A DNA stretch of 64,000 nt from assembly GCF_000706625.1 (NCBI RefSeq), contig NZ_KL407334.1, forward strand, positions 515,907 to 579,906, in the 5' to 3' direction. This stretch comes from Bartonella koehlerae C-29. GTDB lineage: Bacteria > Pseudomonadota > Alphaproteobacteria > Rhizobiales > Rhizobiaceae. The notes beneath the pieces are model-generated. The model was not told the origin of the DNA, searched no databases, and saw nothing but the letters and a program-made list of their open reading frames with translations. The position numbers and the translations under genes are program-made. This document shows positions 30,346-41,303 of this stretch, piece by piece. Every line of letters starts with the position of its first letter. The first letter of the stretch is position 1.

Positions 30346-31917
30346 TTGACTCTGTTACAGATTGTTATCAGTTTTATCATATTCTTTTTTATTGCGTCTA
30401 TGTTAGCAATTTACACTTATGGGCGTTTTGTTAAAAATGCTCGGGGGGAGCCTTCTTATGCGCTGACTGTTCAGAAAGATGAAACCGAGTTTGACCGTAT
30501 AATAAGTCAATTAGCGGAGGAAACTGATGGATTGGGGGTTGATAAAGATGCTCTTTCACTTATTATCAGCAACTTGGATGCGTTTTGTATCCGTGCGGTA
30601 GGAGCAGCAAAGGCTGGGCGTAGTCTTGATCTCATGTACTATATTTGGGACGATGATTTAACGGGACGCTTATTATTAAGTGAAATAGTGGAGGCTGCTG
30701 ATCGTGGTGTTCGTGTACGTCTTCTTTTAGATGATATTAATGCTCAGGCACGTGATCCAGCTTATATGGCGCTAGATAAACATCCTCATATTGAAGTGAG
30801 AATGTTTAATCCAGGGCGATCACGTAAGGGTGGTTTACGCCGTGGTTTAGAGATTATATTGCGGGCAATTACTGTAACACGCAGAATGCATAATAAAGCT
30901 TTTATTGTTGATGGTCGTGTGGCTTTTGTAGGGGGACGTAATCTTGCAGATTCTTATTTTGACGCTGGTAAAGAATCACATTTTCGAGATTTAGATCTGA
31001 TGTTAATAGGTCCTTCAGTTAAAAAGGTGGAAAACATCTTTGATGACTTTTGGAATAGCGCTGTGGTTTTACCAATTCACACTTTGGTTGTTCCTAAAAG
31101 TGCAAATGACCTTGCTTCTTGGAAGCAGAAATTACGACAATTTCGTGATTCCAAGGCTGCAAAAGTTTATTTGGATTATGTCAAAAAGCATATTAGTTTT
31201 GACTATTTTATTCAGACAGGGAAGCGATTATTTTTAGCAGATAAAGTTGTTGTTCTTTCTGATCCTCCGGAAAAAGTATTGCGCAAAAAAGCAGAAAATT
31301 GGCTTATGAAAGCACTCTCACAGGTTATTGAAGATGCCCAAAAAACAGTTCAGATTACATCACCTTATTTTGTTCCTGGTAAAGTGGGTACGCAGAATTT
31401 TAGCAATTTGGTTTCAAAAGGTGTTGATGTCAAAATTCTTACGAATTCTTTAGCAGCCACTGATGTGGCACTCGTGCATGGTGGTTATGTACCTTATCGT
31501 AAGACGTTATTGAAAAGTGGTGTTAAGCTCTATGAGTTAAAACCAGGTGGAAATATGCACGGATTGCGACTGTTTCGATCAAGTAAGGCTAGTTTACATA
31601 CCAAAGCTTTTTTAGTTGATCGTAAAACTGCATTTATTGGATCTTTAAACTTTGATCCTCGGTCAGCTGCGCTGAATACAGAAATGGGTATTCTTTTTGA
31701 ATGTGCCCCAATTACAACGCGATTGGATTTGCTTTTTGCTGAAGAAACGACGGGTGAAATGAGTTATCATCTCCGTCTTAATGACAAAAACTGCATTTAT
31801 TGGGATTTTATTGAAAACGAAAAACAATATAGCATTGATTATGAGCCAGAAAGCAATTTTTGGCGTCGTGCGTTTGCAAAAATAATAAGCTTGTTACCAA
31901 TTGAATCACAATTGTAA
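30346..31917 (+). CDS. Phospholipase D / cardiolipin synthase family protein
   Basis: A 523-residue membrane-anchored enzyme with one N-terminal transmembrane helix (IVISFIIFFFIASMLAIYTYG) and two PLD catalytic HKD motifs. The first is HNKAFIVDGRVAFVGGRN near residue 186, the second HTKAFLVDRKTAFIGSLNF near residue 424. This layout fits bacterial cardiolipin synthases, which join two phosphatidylglycerols, but also related phospholipase D proteins; sequence alone does not decide. The start is a TTG at 30346; no ATG lies before the membrane helix. It stands alone, with guaB 140 bases downstream. Confidence 0.85.
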   Translation: MTLLQIVISFIIFFFIASMLAIYTYGRFVKNARGEPSYALTVQKDETEFDRIISQLAEETDGLGVDKDALSLIISNLDAFCIRAVGAAKAGRSLDLMYYIWDDDLTGRLLLSEIVEAADRGVRVRLLLDDINAQARDPAYMALDKHPHIEVRMFNPGRSRKGGLRRGLEIILRAITVTRRMHNKAFIVDGRVAFVGGRNLADSYFDAGKESHFRDLDLMLIGPSVKKVENIFDDFWNSAVVLPIHTLVVPKSANDLASWKQKLRQFRDSKAAKVYLDYVKKHISFDYFIQTGKRLFLADKVVVLSDPPEKVLRKKAENWLMKALSQVIEDAQKTVQITSPYFVPGKVGTQNFSNLVSKGVDVKILTNSLAATDVALVHGGYVPYRKTLLKSGVKLYELKPGGNMHGLRLFRSSKASLHTKAFLVDRKTAFIGSLNFDPRSAALNTEMGILFECAPITTRLDLLFAEETTGEMSYHLRLNDKNCIYWDFIENEKQYSIDYEPESNFWRRAFAKIISLLPIESQL

Positions 31918-32058
31918 ATTTTATAAACTATAATCAAAGGATTATTTTAATTTTTCTTTCATTTTTTTTTTAGCATGGCATAATTTTGTGTCAATCCACA
32001 ATTATGGGAACCGCAGTTGTATAAACTGAGAGTGTTTTTTATATAAAGGAATTTGGCT

Positions 32059-33558
32059 ATGGCAAAGATTGTTGAAACGGGAACAGGTGCACTGGCATTG
32101 ACTTTTGATGATGTTCTTTTACAGCCGGGTCATTCTCTTGTAATGCCTAGTCAAGTAGATCTTAGTACGCGTATTGCAGCTGATATTAAACTAAATTTGC
32201 CATTGCTTTCTGCTGCAATGGATACTGTGACGGAATCGCGTTTGGCAATTGCTATGGCTCAAGCTGGTGGTCTTGGCGTTATCCATCGTAATATGTCTTC
32301 TACAGAGCAGGCTGAAGAAGTCCGTCAAGTAAAAAAGTTTGAATCTGGTATGGTTGTTAATCCCGTAACAATTGGTCCTGATGCAACACTTGAAGAGGCA
32401 AAAGCTTTAATGCGCTTTCATGGTATCTCCGGTATTCCTGTTGTTGAAAATGGCACTAAAGGTGAGACTGCTGGACGGCTTGTTGGTATCTTGACGAATA
32501 GAGATGTGCGTTTTGCATCAGACCTAAAACAAAAGATTTATGAATTAATGACGCATGAAAATCTGATCACAGTGCGTGAAAATGTTCAACTCAATGAAGC
32601 GAAGTATCTTTTACATCATCACCGTATTGAAAAATTATTAGTTGTGGATGAACAAAATCGCTGTGTTGGCTTGATAACAGTGAAGGATATTGAAAAAGCA
32701 CAATTAAATCCAAATGCTGCCAAAGATTTGCAAGGCCGCTTGCGTGTTGCCGCTGCAATGAGTGTAGGTAATGATGGTATTGAGCGGGCTGAACGATTAA
32801 TTGATGCAGGGGTAGATGTGCTGGTAATTGATACGGCTCATGGACATTCTCAGCGTGTGCTAGAAACAGTTGAACGTGTTAAAAAAATGGCGTTTTCTCC
32901 GGCTCTTATTGCTGGTAATGTAGCAACTCCACAAGCAACACAAGCTTTGATTGATAGTGGTGCAGATGCTGTAAAAGTTGGTATTGGTCCTGGTTCTATT
33001 TGTACAACGCGCATTGTTGCAGGGGTTGGTGTTCCGCAACTTGCGGCCATTATGAGTGCTGCAGAAGTTGCTGACAAAGCAGGTATTCCTGTGATTGCTG
33101 ATGGTGGGATCAAAGCTTCGGGGGATTTTGCTAAAGCTTTGGCCGGCGGGGCTTGTTCTGCTATGATTGGTTCCCTTTTGGCGGGTACAGAAGAAAGTCC
33201 TGGTGAGGTTTATCTTTATCAAGGACGATCTTTTAAAGCTTATCGTGGTATGGGATCTGTTGGTGCTATGGTGGGAGGGTCGGCAGATCGTTATTTTCAA
33301 GATGAAGTTCGTGATGAGCTTAAATTGGTGCCTGAGGGTGTTGAGGGTCAAGTTGCTTATAAGGGGCCGATAGCGTCGGTTTTGCATCAGCTGGCTGGTG
33401 GATTGCGTGCTTCGATGGGGTATGTTGGGGCAAAAAATCTAGCGGAGTTTCGCGAAAAAGCGACATTTGTTCGTATTACAAATGCTGGACTCCATGAAAG
33501 TCATACACATGATGTTGCTATTACACGGGAAAGTCCAAATTATCGCAGACCTGTTTAA
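32059..33558 (+). CDS. guaB: Inosine-5'-monophosphate dehydrogenase
   Basis: A 499-residue enzyme that oxidises IMP to XMP, the first committed step to GMP. The TIM barrel is split by two CBS domains (about 95-215). Signatures are [32 protein letters not shown], the catalytic-cysteine loop [15 protein letters not shown], and the mobile flap [10 protein letters not shown]. The ATG at 32059 has an AAGGA ribosome binding site eight bases upstream; an earlier in-frame TTG would add two residues. guaA is 2.3 kb further on, with rsmB between them. Confidence 0.97.
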   Translation: MAKIVETGTGALALTFDDVLLQPGHSLVMPSQVDLSTRIAADIKLNLPLLSAAMDTVTESRLAIAMAQAGGLGVIHRNMSSTEQAEEVRQVKKFESGMVVNPVTIGPDATLEEAKALMRFHGISGIPVVENGTKGETAGRLVGILTNRDVRFASDLKQKIYELMTHENLITVRENVQLNEAKYLLHHHRIEKLLVVDEQNRCVGLITVKDIEKAQLNPNAAKDLQGRLRVAAAMSVGNDGIERAERLIDAGVDVLVIDTAHGHSQRVLETVERVKKMAFSPALIAGNVATPQATQALIDSGADAVKVGIGPGSICTTRIVAGVGVPQLAAIMSAAEVADKAGIPVIADGGIKASGDFAKALAGGACSAMIGSLLAGTEESPGEVYLYQGRSFKAYRGMGSVGAMVGGSADRYFQDEVRDELKLVPEGVEGQVAYKGPIASVLHQLAGGLRASMGYVGAKNLAEFREKATFVRITNAGLHESHTHDVAITRESPNYRRPV

Positions 33559-33681
33559 TGTATAAAAGCTTAGAATCATTTTGCAAAAACCTCAAAGACT
33601 TTTTAGCAAACAATACGAAAAATACGAAAATGGTCGTTTTTTCTCTTGTGATTTGATACAATAATCTCAAAAACATAAAGG

Positions 33682-33716
33682 GGAAAGAATTAGAGGCTAA
33701 CATTCCAATTCTTTCC
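33682..33716. terminator. Bidirectional hairpin between guaB and a small reverse ORF
   Basis: Ten-base-pair stem GGAAAGAATT / AATTCTTTCC with a 15-base loop. It lies downstream of guaB on one strand and of the 49-codon ORF on the other. No long T run follows, so termination is only a possibility. Confidence 0.45.
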
Positions 33717-33740
33717 GTGGGTTATGTGAAATTAAGGGAA

Positions 33741-33890
33741 TTAACTTTTTGTCGTCTTCCGCTCTGATTTTGACGCGCGTTGGCGAGTGTTAGTCTGATC
33801 ACTTTGGATGGATTTCTTTCCGTTGTTTGAGGGCATTGTATTGTGACAGCTTTTAGATGAAGTTGTTTTCCCATTATTGTAAGTGTTCAT
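33741..33890 (-). CDS. Small hydrophilic hypothetical protein (49 aa)
   Basis: A 49-codon frame with a convincing ribosome binding site (AAGGAG, six bases before the ATG). The product is almost free of hydrophobic residues and rich in Ser, Lys, Thr, Asn and Gln (MNTYNNGKTTSSKS at the start, RASKSERKTTKS at the end). It has one cysteine and is predicted basic and disordered. No family was recognised. The clean start signal and the hairpin after the stop are the support for a real gene; its size is the main reason for doubt. Confidence 0.45.
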   Translation of the reverse strand: MNTYNNGKTTSSKSCHNTMPSNNGKKSIQSDQTNTRQRASKSERKTTKS

Positions 33891-34410
33891 TATTTTCTCC
33901 TTTTAAATTATCTGGCTTAAGGCCAGTACAGTAAAAACGGTCATGCCAAATAGTGGTTCCAAGCATTTTCTAAAAAGTTAATATTTTATTAGGAATAAGA
34001 TAACTGTGCTGGTTTTGATAAAAATGCTTTTCTCCATTTTCAGAAAGATAGCATTTTCAAGATGTAGATATTGGATGTTATGTACTGTTTATAGAGAGCT
34101 ATAAAAATTTAATTTGTGAAAGAATAAAAGTGGTAATGATTTTTGCGTACCCCTATTGGAAGAGGTATTTTAAGGATACATGCTGTTTTGTAGTATCAAG
34201 CTAGAATATATGTATTTTAAGATGAGAGGAATGTGAACGGATAGCATATGAGGGAAAAAGTTTTGCTGCTATCAACAAGCATGATCAGAATCATGTGATA
34301 TTCAATGCAAATTTGAGATAGTTTTGAGAAGATTCCATTGGTAGTAGGAGAGATAATGTTGTTCTTTTCTTAAATTTTTTAGGTTTTTTAAAATTCAATG
34401 GGAGAGATGA

Positions 34411-35697
34411 ATGCGCTTAGGTGGGCGTTTGCAGGCAGCAATAGATATTCTAAAAGAGATAGAAATTTGGCATCGCCCAATAGGTGAAGCTTTAAAAGAT
34501 TGGGGATTTTGTCATCGCTTTGCAGGAGCAAGTGATCGTGCAACAATCGGTACAATTGTTTATGATGTCTTAAGACGACGTTATTCTTTACAATGGCGTA
34601 TGGAGAGTGATGATATTCGGGATAGCGTTTTTGGAACCTTATTAGATACTGGTAAAATGACCATTGAACAAATTGACGGTGAATTAGAAGGAGATCGATT
34701 TGCACCGCAGTTACTAGGGGTGAGGCAGCGTCAATCGTGGCAAAGGCGGCAATTAGTTGATGCGCCAGACTATATTCGTGGTGATATTCCTCAATGGTGT
34801 CAAGCGCATTTGCGTCCTTTATTTGCTGACAATTGGGTCATTGAAGCTGCTGCATTAGCAACACGCCCCTCTTTAGATTTACGCGTGAATAGTTTGAAGG
34901 CAACGCCAGAAAGGGTTTTTCAGGAATTAGCAAAAACCAAAGCTCAATCGTTTTCATGGTTTCGACAAGCTTTAAGAATTGCGCCGATTGAAAAATTTGA
35001 ACGTCATCCCAATGTTCAAGTTGAGCCAGCTTTTCAAAAGGGGTATTTTGAAATACAGGATTTGGGGTCTCAGATTGTTGCTCACCTTGTAGAAGCGAAA
35101 GAAAGTATGCAAGTATTGGACTATTGTGCTGGTGCTGGTGGGAAAACTTTGGCTTTAGCTGCCAGTATGAAGAATCAAGGGCAAATTTATGCTTATGATT
35201 CCGATAAAGTCCGTTTAGCTCCTATTTTTGATCGTCTTCGACGCGCTGGTGTTCGTAATGTACAATCGCGGGTGCAAAGAGAAGAATTGCAGTCCTTAGT
35301 AGGTCGGATGGATAGAGTTTTGCTAGATGCGCCATGTAGTGGTACAGGAACATGGCGGCGGCGTCCAGATACGAAATGGCGTCTAACGTTGGAACAGGTA
35401 CGACGGCGCCAAATGGAACAAAGAGCTATTTTGAATGAGGCTATAGACTATCTTAAATTGAATGGGTGCTTAGTCTATATTACGTGCTCTCTTTTTGTGG
35501 ATGAAAATGAAGAGCAAATTTCTCATTTTCTTCAACAGCATTGTAATTTTTATCCAATAAATATGCGGGCACTTTGGCAGCAATATTTTAGTTCTTCACC
35601 TGTGCAACCAGTCTTTTCAAATTATGGACTCACTTTATCGCCGGCAACAACAAAAACAGATGGTTTCTTTTTATCTGTGTTGCAAAAAAAACATTGA
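34411..35697 (+). CDS. rsmB: RsmB/NOP family 16S rRNA (cytosine-C5) methyltransferase
   Basis: A 428-residue SAM-dependent enzyme. The N-terminal NusB-like helical part covers about residues 1-130. The SAM-binding motif VLDYCAGAGGKTLALAA is near residue 230. The two RNA m5C catalytic cysteines are in DAPCSGTGTWRRRPDTKW and VYITCSLFVDENE. The alphaproteobacterial form differs from E. coli RsmB in the N-terminal part, so the exact target site is inferred. It lies between guaB and guaA, as in some other Rhizobiales. Confidence 0.85.
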   Translation: MRLGGRLQAAIDILKEIEIWHRPIGEALKDWGFCHRFAGASDRATIGTIVYDVLRRRYSLQWRMESDDIRDSVFGTLLDTGKMTIEQIDGELEGDRFAPQLLGVRQRQSWQRRQLVDAPDYIRGDIPQWCQAHLRPLFADNWVIEAAALATRPSLDLRVNSLKATPERVFQELAKTKAQSFSWFRQALRIAPIEKFERHPNVQVEPAFQKGYFEIQDLGSQIVAHLVEAKESMQVLDYCAGAGGKTLALAASMKNQGQIYAYDSDKVRLAPIFDRLRRAGVRNVQSRVQREELQSLVGRMDRVLLDAPCSGTGTWRRRPDTKWRLTLEQVRRRQMEQRAILNEAIDYLKLNGCLVYITCSLFVDENEEQISHFLQQHCNFYPINMRALWQQYFSSSPVQPVFSNYGLTLSPATTKTDGFFLSVLQKKH

Positions 35698-35828
35698 GGT
35701 ATCTTATCGCATTTTTTATCTTAAATTTTATGAGAATAACCTTTTTCTTAAGCAAATAGGCTTGTAAAAGAGAAAAATTGAAGAGTAAATTTCACGAGTT
35801 ATCTTTTACAATTATTGATTGGTTTTCT

Positions 35829-37385
35829 ATGAACATATCACATCCAGACACTGTTCTTATTATTGATTTTGGTTCACAAGTTACACAACTTATTGCACGA
35901 CGGGTAAGAGAAATGGGTGTCTATTGTGAAATTGTTCCTTTTCAATTAGCGTTAGAAGGCATGCAAAGGATAGAACCGAAAGCTGTTATTTTATCAGGCA
36001 GTTCTTATTCTGTTATTGATGACAGTTCACCGCGTGCTCCTATGGAAATTTTTGAAATGGGTGTTCCAGTTCTCGGTATTTGTTATGGTGAACAAGTCAT
36101 GTGTGTTCAGCTTGGGGGAAAAGTTGCATCAGGACAGGAACGTGAATTTGGACGGGCTTTTTTGGAGATACAAGAAAACAGTGCACTTTTTGAGGGTATT
36201 TGGGAAAAAGGCTCTTGTTATCAAGTCTGGATGAGTCATGGTGATCGTGTGACTGCTTTACCAGAGGGGTTTCGTGTCATAGGAACATCAAAAGGTGCTC
36301 CCTATGCTGCTATTGCTGATGAGAAAAGGCGCCTTTACGCAGTGCAGTTTCATCCTGAAGTTGTCCATACGCCAGACGGTGCAAAACTTTTGCAAAATTT
36401 TGTTCTTAAAATTTCTTGTCTTAAAGGCCATTGGTCAATGGCTTCTTATCGTGAGCAGGCAATTACTAAGATACGGCAAAAAGTAGGGAAAAGTCGTGTT
36501 ATTTGTGGTCTTTCAGGCGGTGTGGATTCATCAGTTGTTGCAGTACTCCTCCATGAAGCAATAGGAGATCAACTGACATGTATTTTGGTAGACCATGGGT
36601 TGATGCGCAAAAATGAGGCTCAAGAAGTTCTTACATTATTCCGAGATCATTATAATATAGAGCTTATTCATGTTAATGCCGCAAATATGTTTTTTAATGC
36701 TTTAGAAGGTGTCACAGATCCAGAAAAAAAGCGCAAAACGATAGGCCGTCTTTTCATTGAAGTTTTTGAAGAAGAAACTAAAAAAATAGGTGGTGCAGAA
36801 TTTTTAGCGCAGGGCACGCTTTATCCAGATGTCATTGAAAGTGTATCAACTATTGGTAAATCGGTAACAATTAAAAGCCATCATAATGTAGGGGGATTAC
36901 CGGAGCTGATGAACATAAAACTTGTAGAGCCTTTACGTGAGCTATTTAAGGATGAAGTTCGCTCGCTAGGGCGAGAGTTAGGATTGCCAGAGCAGTTTAT
37001 TGGCCGTCATCCTTTTCCAGGACCTGGTCTTGCAATTCGATGTCCAGGTGTAGTGACACGTGAAAAATTAGAAATTCTACGTGAAGCGGATGCTATTTAC
37101 CTTGATGAAATCCGTAAAGCCGGTCTTTATGATGAAATTTGGCAGGCGTTTGCTGTTCTTCTTCCTGTTCAGACTGTTGGTGTTATGGGGGATGGACGCA
37201 CTTATGAATTTGTTTGTGCTCTTCGTGCAGTCACCTCTGTGGACGGAATGACTGCTGATTTTTATCCCTATGATATGGAGTTTTTGAGCAAAACAGCAGC
37301 ACGTATTATTAACGAAGTGAGAGGTATTAATCGTGTTGTTTATGATGTAACGTCAAAACCTCCTGGCACTATTGAGTGGGAATGA
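35829..37385 (+). CDS. guaA: GMP synthase (glutamine-hydrolysing)
   Basis: A 518-residue enzyme that aminates XMP to GMP. The class I glutaminase domain comes first (GICYGEQ with the catalytic Cys, QFHPEVVHT with His and Glu). The ATP pyrophosphatase domain follows ([18 protein letters not shown]). The C-terminal GMP synthase dimerisation domain contains [13 protein letters not shown] and ends in [15 protein letters not shown]. The ATG at 35829 gives the normal length; an upstream in-frame start would add 17 unrelated residues. With guaB it completes GMP synthesis from IMP. Confidence 0.97.
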   Translation: MNISHPDTVLIIDFGSQVTQLIARRVREMGVYCEIVPFQLALEGMQRIEPKAVILSGSSYSVIDDSSPRAPMEIFEMGVPVLGICYGEQVMCVQLGGKVASGQEREFGRAFLEIQENSALFEGIWEKGSCYQVWMSHGDRVTALPEGFRVIGTSKGAPYAAIADEKRRLYAVQFHPEVVHTPDGAKLLQNFVLKISCLKGHWSMASYREQAITKIRQKVGKSRVICGLSGGVDSSVVAVLLHEAIGDQLTCILVDHGLMRKNEAQEVLTLFRDHYNIELIHVNAANMFFNALEGVTDPEKKRKTIGRLFIEVFEEETKKIGGAEFLAQGTLYPDVIESVSTIGKSVTIKSHHNVGGLPELMNIKLVEPLRELFKDEVRSLGRELGLPEQFIGRHPFPGPGLAIRCPGVVTREKLEILREADAIYLDEIRKAGLYDEIWQAFAVLLPVQTVGVMGDGRTYEFVCALRAVTSVDGMTADFYPYDMEFLSKTAARIINEVRGINRVVYDVTSKPPGTIEWE

Positions 37386-37455
37386 TTGAAATTCAATATA
37401 AGCATTTAGTAAGAAAGTACTGTTTAGATTTTAATATTCGCAAGAGTGAACAGAA

Positions 37456-37575
37456 ATGAACAAGTTTCTTAAAAAGTTGTTGTTTATCGGGAGTTTGTTT
37501 TTCAAAGATCATAATCTCGTTGTATATGAGCCAGGAACGTTTAAATTTGAGAAGTGTGAAGTTTTGCATGTCTGA
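37456..37575 (+). CDS. Possible 39-codon ORF overlapping the ugpQ start
   Basis: An ATG-led frame (MNKFLKKLLFIGSLFFKDHN...) whose TGA lies just inside ugpQ, out of frame. Its N-terminus looks like a short signal or membrane segment. The overlap would allow translational coupling. No clear ribosome binding site precedes it, so it may simply be chance. Confidence 0.2.
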   Translation: MNKFLKKLLFIGSLFFKDHNLVVYEPGTFKFEKCEVLHV

Positions 37576-38290
37576 GAAAAAAATTGTTGCGCATCGTGGA
37601 GGAGCTAATCTTTATCCCGAAAATACACTTTCAGCATTTTATAACGCTATTGCGTTAGGAGTCGATGAGATTGAATGCGACATTCATCTTCTGAAAAGTG
37701 GTGAAGTAGTTGTCTTTCATGATTTTTATCTAGAACAACTGGTTGGAAAAAAAGAATATATTCATAATATTGATAATGAAACACGTAAACAACTTCATGT
37801 GAAAGGAAGTACTGAGGCTCCTCCTTTATTAGAAGAGGTGCTTGATCTTTTAAAACCAACTAATGTTGCGCTTCATCTTGAAGTCAAAACATGTGGTGAA
37901 GTTGAGCGTGAGACGCTTTTATCTCAAAAAGCACTTGCGTTGATAAAAAATCGAAATTTAACAGAACGGGTTTCTGCAATCAGTTTTGATCCTATAAGCC
38001 TTCGTCCCTTTATTGAAGCAGGAATAACATCCGGCCCATGTATTGATCGTTTTGAAGATGATATGTGCTATAATTTTGCTGAATGGAAAAAATTGGGTTA
38101 TTCTGATTTGAGTTTAGATGGCTCTCTTGTTTCACAGAACTTTATTGAATCTGCGCTTGAAACGGGTTTTACTGTGGGGGTATGGACAATTAACGGAAGG
38201 CCTCGACTATCGCATTGGCTTGATATGCCTGTAAATTATATCACAACAGATCAACCTGATCTTGCTCTACAATTACGTGCACAAAAATAA
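37568..38290 (+). CDS. ugpQ: Glycerophosphodiester phosphodiesterase
   Basis: A 240-residue GDPD-family enzyme that releases glycerol-3-phosphate from glycerophosphodiesters. Signatures are VAHRGGANLYPENTLSAF near the start, the metal-binding EIECDIHLLKSGEVVVFHD, LHLEVKT, and the C-terminal VGVWTINGRP and ITTDQPDLAL. The ATG at 37568 is chosen because the fold begins directly after it. There is no signal peptide, so it acts in the cytoplasm. It converges on ugpBAEC, which imports its substrates or products. Confidence 0.93.
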   Translation: MSEKKIVAHRGGANLYPENTLSAFYNAIALGVDEIECDIHLLKSGEVVVFHDFYLEQLVGKKEYIHNIDNETRKQLHVKGSTEAPPLLEEVLDLLKPTNVALHLEVKTCGEVERETLLSQKALALIKNRNLTERVSAISFDPISLRPFIEAGITSGPCIDRFEDDMCYNFAEWKKLGYSDLSLDGSLVSQNFIESALETGFTVGVWTINGRPRLSHWLDMPVNYITTDQPDLALQLRAQK

Positions 38291-38400
38291 ATTTATAATA
38301 CAAAACAAACAACATTACCCTAACAAAAATGAGGTTGATAGACAAAGAGAGCGCGAATTATTTACTGGTGGTGCTTATAAGATCAAAATTTTTACTTTAT

Positions 38401-39447
38401 TTAATTATTAGATGTGCGTTTTCCAGTGCTTTTGTTAAAACTATGAAAATTCTGATGAGGAACAGTAAAGCTTAGTTTTTGACCATATTCGCTTGTAAGG
38501 CGCTCTTTTATTTCAATGGTAAAAATATTGCTATTCCAGTGTGTTAAAACATGACATCCTGTTCCGACAGGTTTGATAAGTTCAATTTGTGTTTGAAAGA
38601 CAGGTCCTTGATCTGGATATTCACCTAACAAGATTACTTCGGGTCTGAATGCTAAAAGATCAGTTTCTTGACTATAAGACAATGAATAACCTAAATGCTG
38701 TTCTAAAATTTTGCGATCAAGAAAATTCATAGGGGGAGAGCCAATAAAATCAGCAACAAATATCGTTTCTGGATAATCATAAATTTCCATTGGCGTTCCA
38801 ATTTGTTCAATAGCTCCTTTATTCATGACGACTATTCTATCAGCCAGTGTCATCGCTTCTAATTGATCATGAGTCACGTAGAGGCTGGTTGTTCCCAATG
38901 AACGCTGGAGTGTTTTAATCTCGATACACATTTGTGCACGCAGTTTCGCATCAAGGTTTGAAAGTGGTTCATCAAAGAGAAAAACACGTGGTTGACGAAC
39001 AATGACACGCCCCATTGCAACACGTTGTCGTTGTCCTCCTGATAATTGCCGTGGTTTACGATCCAGAAATGGCTCTATTTGCAACAGCTTTGCAGCATGT
39101 GTGATGCGCTTATTTATTTCATCTTTAGGTGTTTTACGATTTTTAAGACCATATTCTAAATTTCCACGAACTGTCATATGGGGATAGAGTGCGTAATTTT
39201 GAAAAACCATAGCGATGTCACGGTCAGCTGGTTCACGATTATTGATACGCTCATTGTCAATATGCAGTTCGCCTGAAGTAACTTGCTCGAGTCCTGCAAT
39301 AATGCGTAATAGGGTTGATTTTCCGCATCCTGAAGGACCTACAAGGACAAGAAGTTCTCTATCGGCAACAGTTAAACTTAAATCATCAATAACTAGAATA
39401 CCGTTTTCATATTGTTTTTTTATATTTGATAACTGGATTATGGCCAC
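38401..39447 (-). CDS. ugpC: sn-Glycerol-3-phosphate ABC transporter ATP-binding protein
   Basis: A 348-residue ATPase of the UgpC/MalK type. It shows Walker [15 protein letters not shown]-loop [13 protein letters not shown], signature [13 protein letters not shown], Walker [17 protein letters not shown], and the His switch [11 protein letters not shown]-terminal TOBE-like regulatory domain follows (about 240-340). It is last in the ugpBAEC operon, with only two bases between the ugpE stop and its start codon. Its substrate is assigned from the operon. Confidence 0.93.
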   Translation of the reverse strand: MAIIQLSNIKKQYENGILVIDDLSLTVADRELLVLVGPSGCGKSTLLRIIAGLEQVTSGELHIDNERINNREPADRDIAMVFQNYALYPHMTVRGNLEYGLKNRKTPKDEINKRITHAAKLLQIEPFLDRKPRQLSGGQRQRVAMGRVIVRQPRVFLFDEPLSNLDAKLRAQMCIEIKTLQRSLGTTSLYVTHDQLEAMTLADRIVVMNKGAIEQIGTPMEIYDYPETIFVADFIGSPPMNFLDRKILEQHLGYSLSYSQETDLLAFRPEVILLGEYPDQGPVFQTQIELIKPVGTGCHVLTHWNSNIFTIEIKERLTSEYGQKLSFTVPHQNFHSFNKSTGKRTSNN

Positions 39448-39449
39448 AG

Positions 39450-40301
39450 TTATTTCTCCGTTTCAATAAGTCCTTTAATAAAAAGTCGCTGCATGAAAAT
39501 AACGACCAGAACAGGCGGCACCATAGCTACAACCGATACTGCCATGAGTATGTTCCATTGAGGGTCATGTTGAAGTGATTCTACGATGAGCTGTTTGAGA
39601 ATGATAAGAATAGTTTGATGATTTTGATCAGTTGTGACTATAAGAGGCCAAAGATATTGTATCCATCCATAAATGAACATAATGATAAATAAAGCGGCAA
39701 TATTACTTTTGCTAAGAGGAAGAAGAATATCTTTAAAAAATTTAAATGGTCCTGCACCATCAACGCGAGCAGCTTCTAAGAGTTCGTCAGGAACAGTCAA
39801 AAAAAACTGGCGAAATAAAAATGTGGCAGTTGCAGATGCAATGAGTGGAATGATCATTCCGCCATAGGTATTGATCATGCCTAATTGTGCGACTACTGCA
39901 TATGTTGGGATAATACGAACTTCGACAGGTAGCATCAGTGTAATGAAGATAAGCGCAAATGCAGTCTTGCGAAAAGGAAAACGCATGTAGACAATTGCAT
40001 AAGCAGAAAAGAGTGAAATAATAATCTTTCCAATACTAATACCAACTGCCATAATGAGGGAGTTCATTAAGAGTGGCCAGAGGTTGGGCAAACCAAGCTG
40101 CATAAGTCCATCACCAAAAATTGTTTTATAATTTTCCAGGGCATATTTTCCTGGTAAAAGAGGAAGTGTCCCTGAACTAAATGCCGCTGAGCTATGGGTT
40201 GAGGCAATGATAGCAACATAAACTGGAAAACAAATAATGAAAATACCAGTAATAAGGGTGATATGAGTTAGAAATTTCAAAACAGGATGATTTTCAACCA
40301 T
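39450..40301 (-). CDS. ugpE: sn-Glycerol-3-phosphate ABC transporter permease UgpE
   Basis: A 283-residue inner-membrane permease with six predicted helices and the EAA loop [20 protein letters not shown] that docks the ATPase. The ATG at 40301 has an AGGAAG ribosome binding site and lies ten bases after the ugpA stop. A longer frame starting inside ugpA would add 11 residues. The [21 protein letters not shown] segment and [13 protein letters not shown] are UgpE-like. Confidence 0.92.
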   Translation of the reverse strand: MVENHPVLKFLTHITLITGIFIICFPVYVAIIASTHSSAAFSSGTLPLLPGKYALENYKTIFGDGLMQLGLPNLWPLLMNSLIMAVGISIGKIIISLFSAYAIVYMRFPFRKTAFALIFITLMLPVEVRIIPTYAVVAQLGMINTYGGMIIPLIASATATFLFRQFFLTVPDELLEAARVDGAGPFKFFKDILLPLSKSNIAALFIIMFIYGWIQYLWPLIVTTDQNHQTILIILKQLIVESLQHDPQWNILMAVSVVAMVPPVLVVIFMQRLFIKGLIETEK

Positions 40302-40311
40302 GATTTTCTTC

Positions 40312-41196
40312 CTAATATTGTACGCGGCGTTCAATCCAGCGAAACTGAATAAACATTAAGACAATAACCATCAACATTAATATCGTCGATTGTGCTGCTG
40401 ATGCACCAATTATTTGGTTTTTAAAACCATCATCATATACTTTGTAGACGAGAGTGCTTGTTGCACGCGCAGGACCTCCAGAGGTTATGTTATCAATAAT
40501 GCCAAATGTATCAAACATAACATATTGGATATTAACGATAAGAAGAAAAAAGGTCGTTGGTGAAATTTGCGGAAAAACCACGGTCCAAAATCGTTTAAAA
40601 GGGCCAGCACCATCAATTGCTGCTGCTTCTATTTGGGAACGTGGAACAGATTGAAGACCGGCAAGAAAAAAGAGAAAATTATAGGAGATTTGTTTCCAAC
40701 TGGCTGCAGTCACAATAATAATCATTGCTTGAGTGCTATTAATACGATAATTCCATACAATACCTATTTTCTGGAGAAGAAAAGGGACAATTCCGATGGT
40801 TGGATGAAAGATAAACAACCATAATATACCTGCCAATACCGGAGCAACAGCATAAGGCCAGAGCAAAAGTGTTGTATAAGCCTTTTTTGCGCGGATGACA
40901 CGATCAACACAGACAGCTAAAAGAAGGGATATCGTCATTGAAGTGGCAGTTACCGAAATGGAAAATATCGCGGTTATGAGAAGCGATTTGAGATAAGCAA
41001 GATCAGAAAGAATGGTAACGTAATTTTCAAAACCAATAAAAGTTGTGGTAAAGCCGAAAGGATCTTCGCGCTCAAAAGACGATTTTATTGCTTGGATAGC
41101 AGGCCAAAGGAAAAATAAAAAAGTCACAAGAAGCTGAGGAAAAAGCAACCAGTAAGGAAGTAGACTATTTTTGAAATATGCATGCTTTTCTTGCAT
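40312..41196 (-). CDS. ugpA: sn-Glycerol-3-phosphate ABC transporter permease UgpA
   Basis: A 294-residue inner-membrane permease with six predicted helices. The start LLPYWLLFPQLLVTFLFFLWPA and the EAA loop EAAAIDGAGPFKRFWTVVFP are typical of UgpA. FDTFGIIDNITSGGPARATS also fits sugar/G3P permeases. It pairs with UgpE to form the membrane channel. About 107 bases separate it from ugpB, possibly a site of differential expression. Confidence 0.92.
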   Translation of the reverse strand: MQEKHAYFKNSLLPYWLLFPQLLVTFLFFLWPAIQAIKSSFEREDPFGFTTTFIGFENYVTILSDLAYLKSLLITAIFSISVTATSMTISLLLAVCVDRVIRAKKAYTTLLLWPYAVAPVLAGILWLFIFHPTIGIVPFLLQKIGIVWNYRINSTQAMIIIVTAASWKQISYNFLFFLAGLQSVPRSQIEAAAIDGAGPFKRFWTVVFPQISPTTFFLLIVNIQYVMFDTFGIIDNITSGGPARATSTLVYKVYDDGFKNQIIGASAAQSTILMLMVIVLMFIQFRWIERRVQY

Positions 41197-41303
41197 TCGT
41201 AGAGCTCTTTAAAGAGAGAGACTTTAGAAAGGTGAACAAAAAAGAATTAAAAAAACCCAACTGTTTTGTTGAGTTTCTGATCTTTAACAACAATAACGAA
41301 ATC

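Larger units (their letters stand above)
33559..34410. other. Gap between guaB and rsmB
   Basis: This 850-base stretch holds one small reverse-strand ORF and a hairpin, listed separately. The remainder, 33891-34410, is AT-rich and shows no other gene, tRNA or known RNA. Confidence 0.5.

Noticed and set aside
32860-33387. A 175-codon reverse frame inside guaB
   Set aside because: Shadow of a strongly conserved gene on the other strand; its composition (Thr, Asn, Arg rich) is typical of antisense frames.
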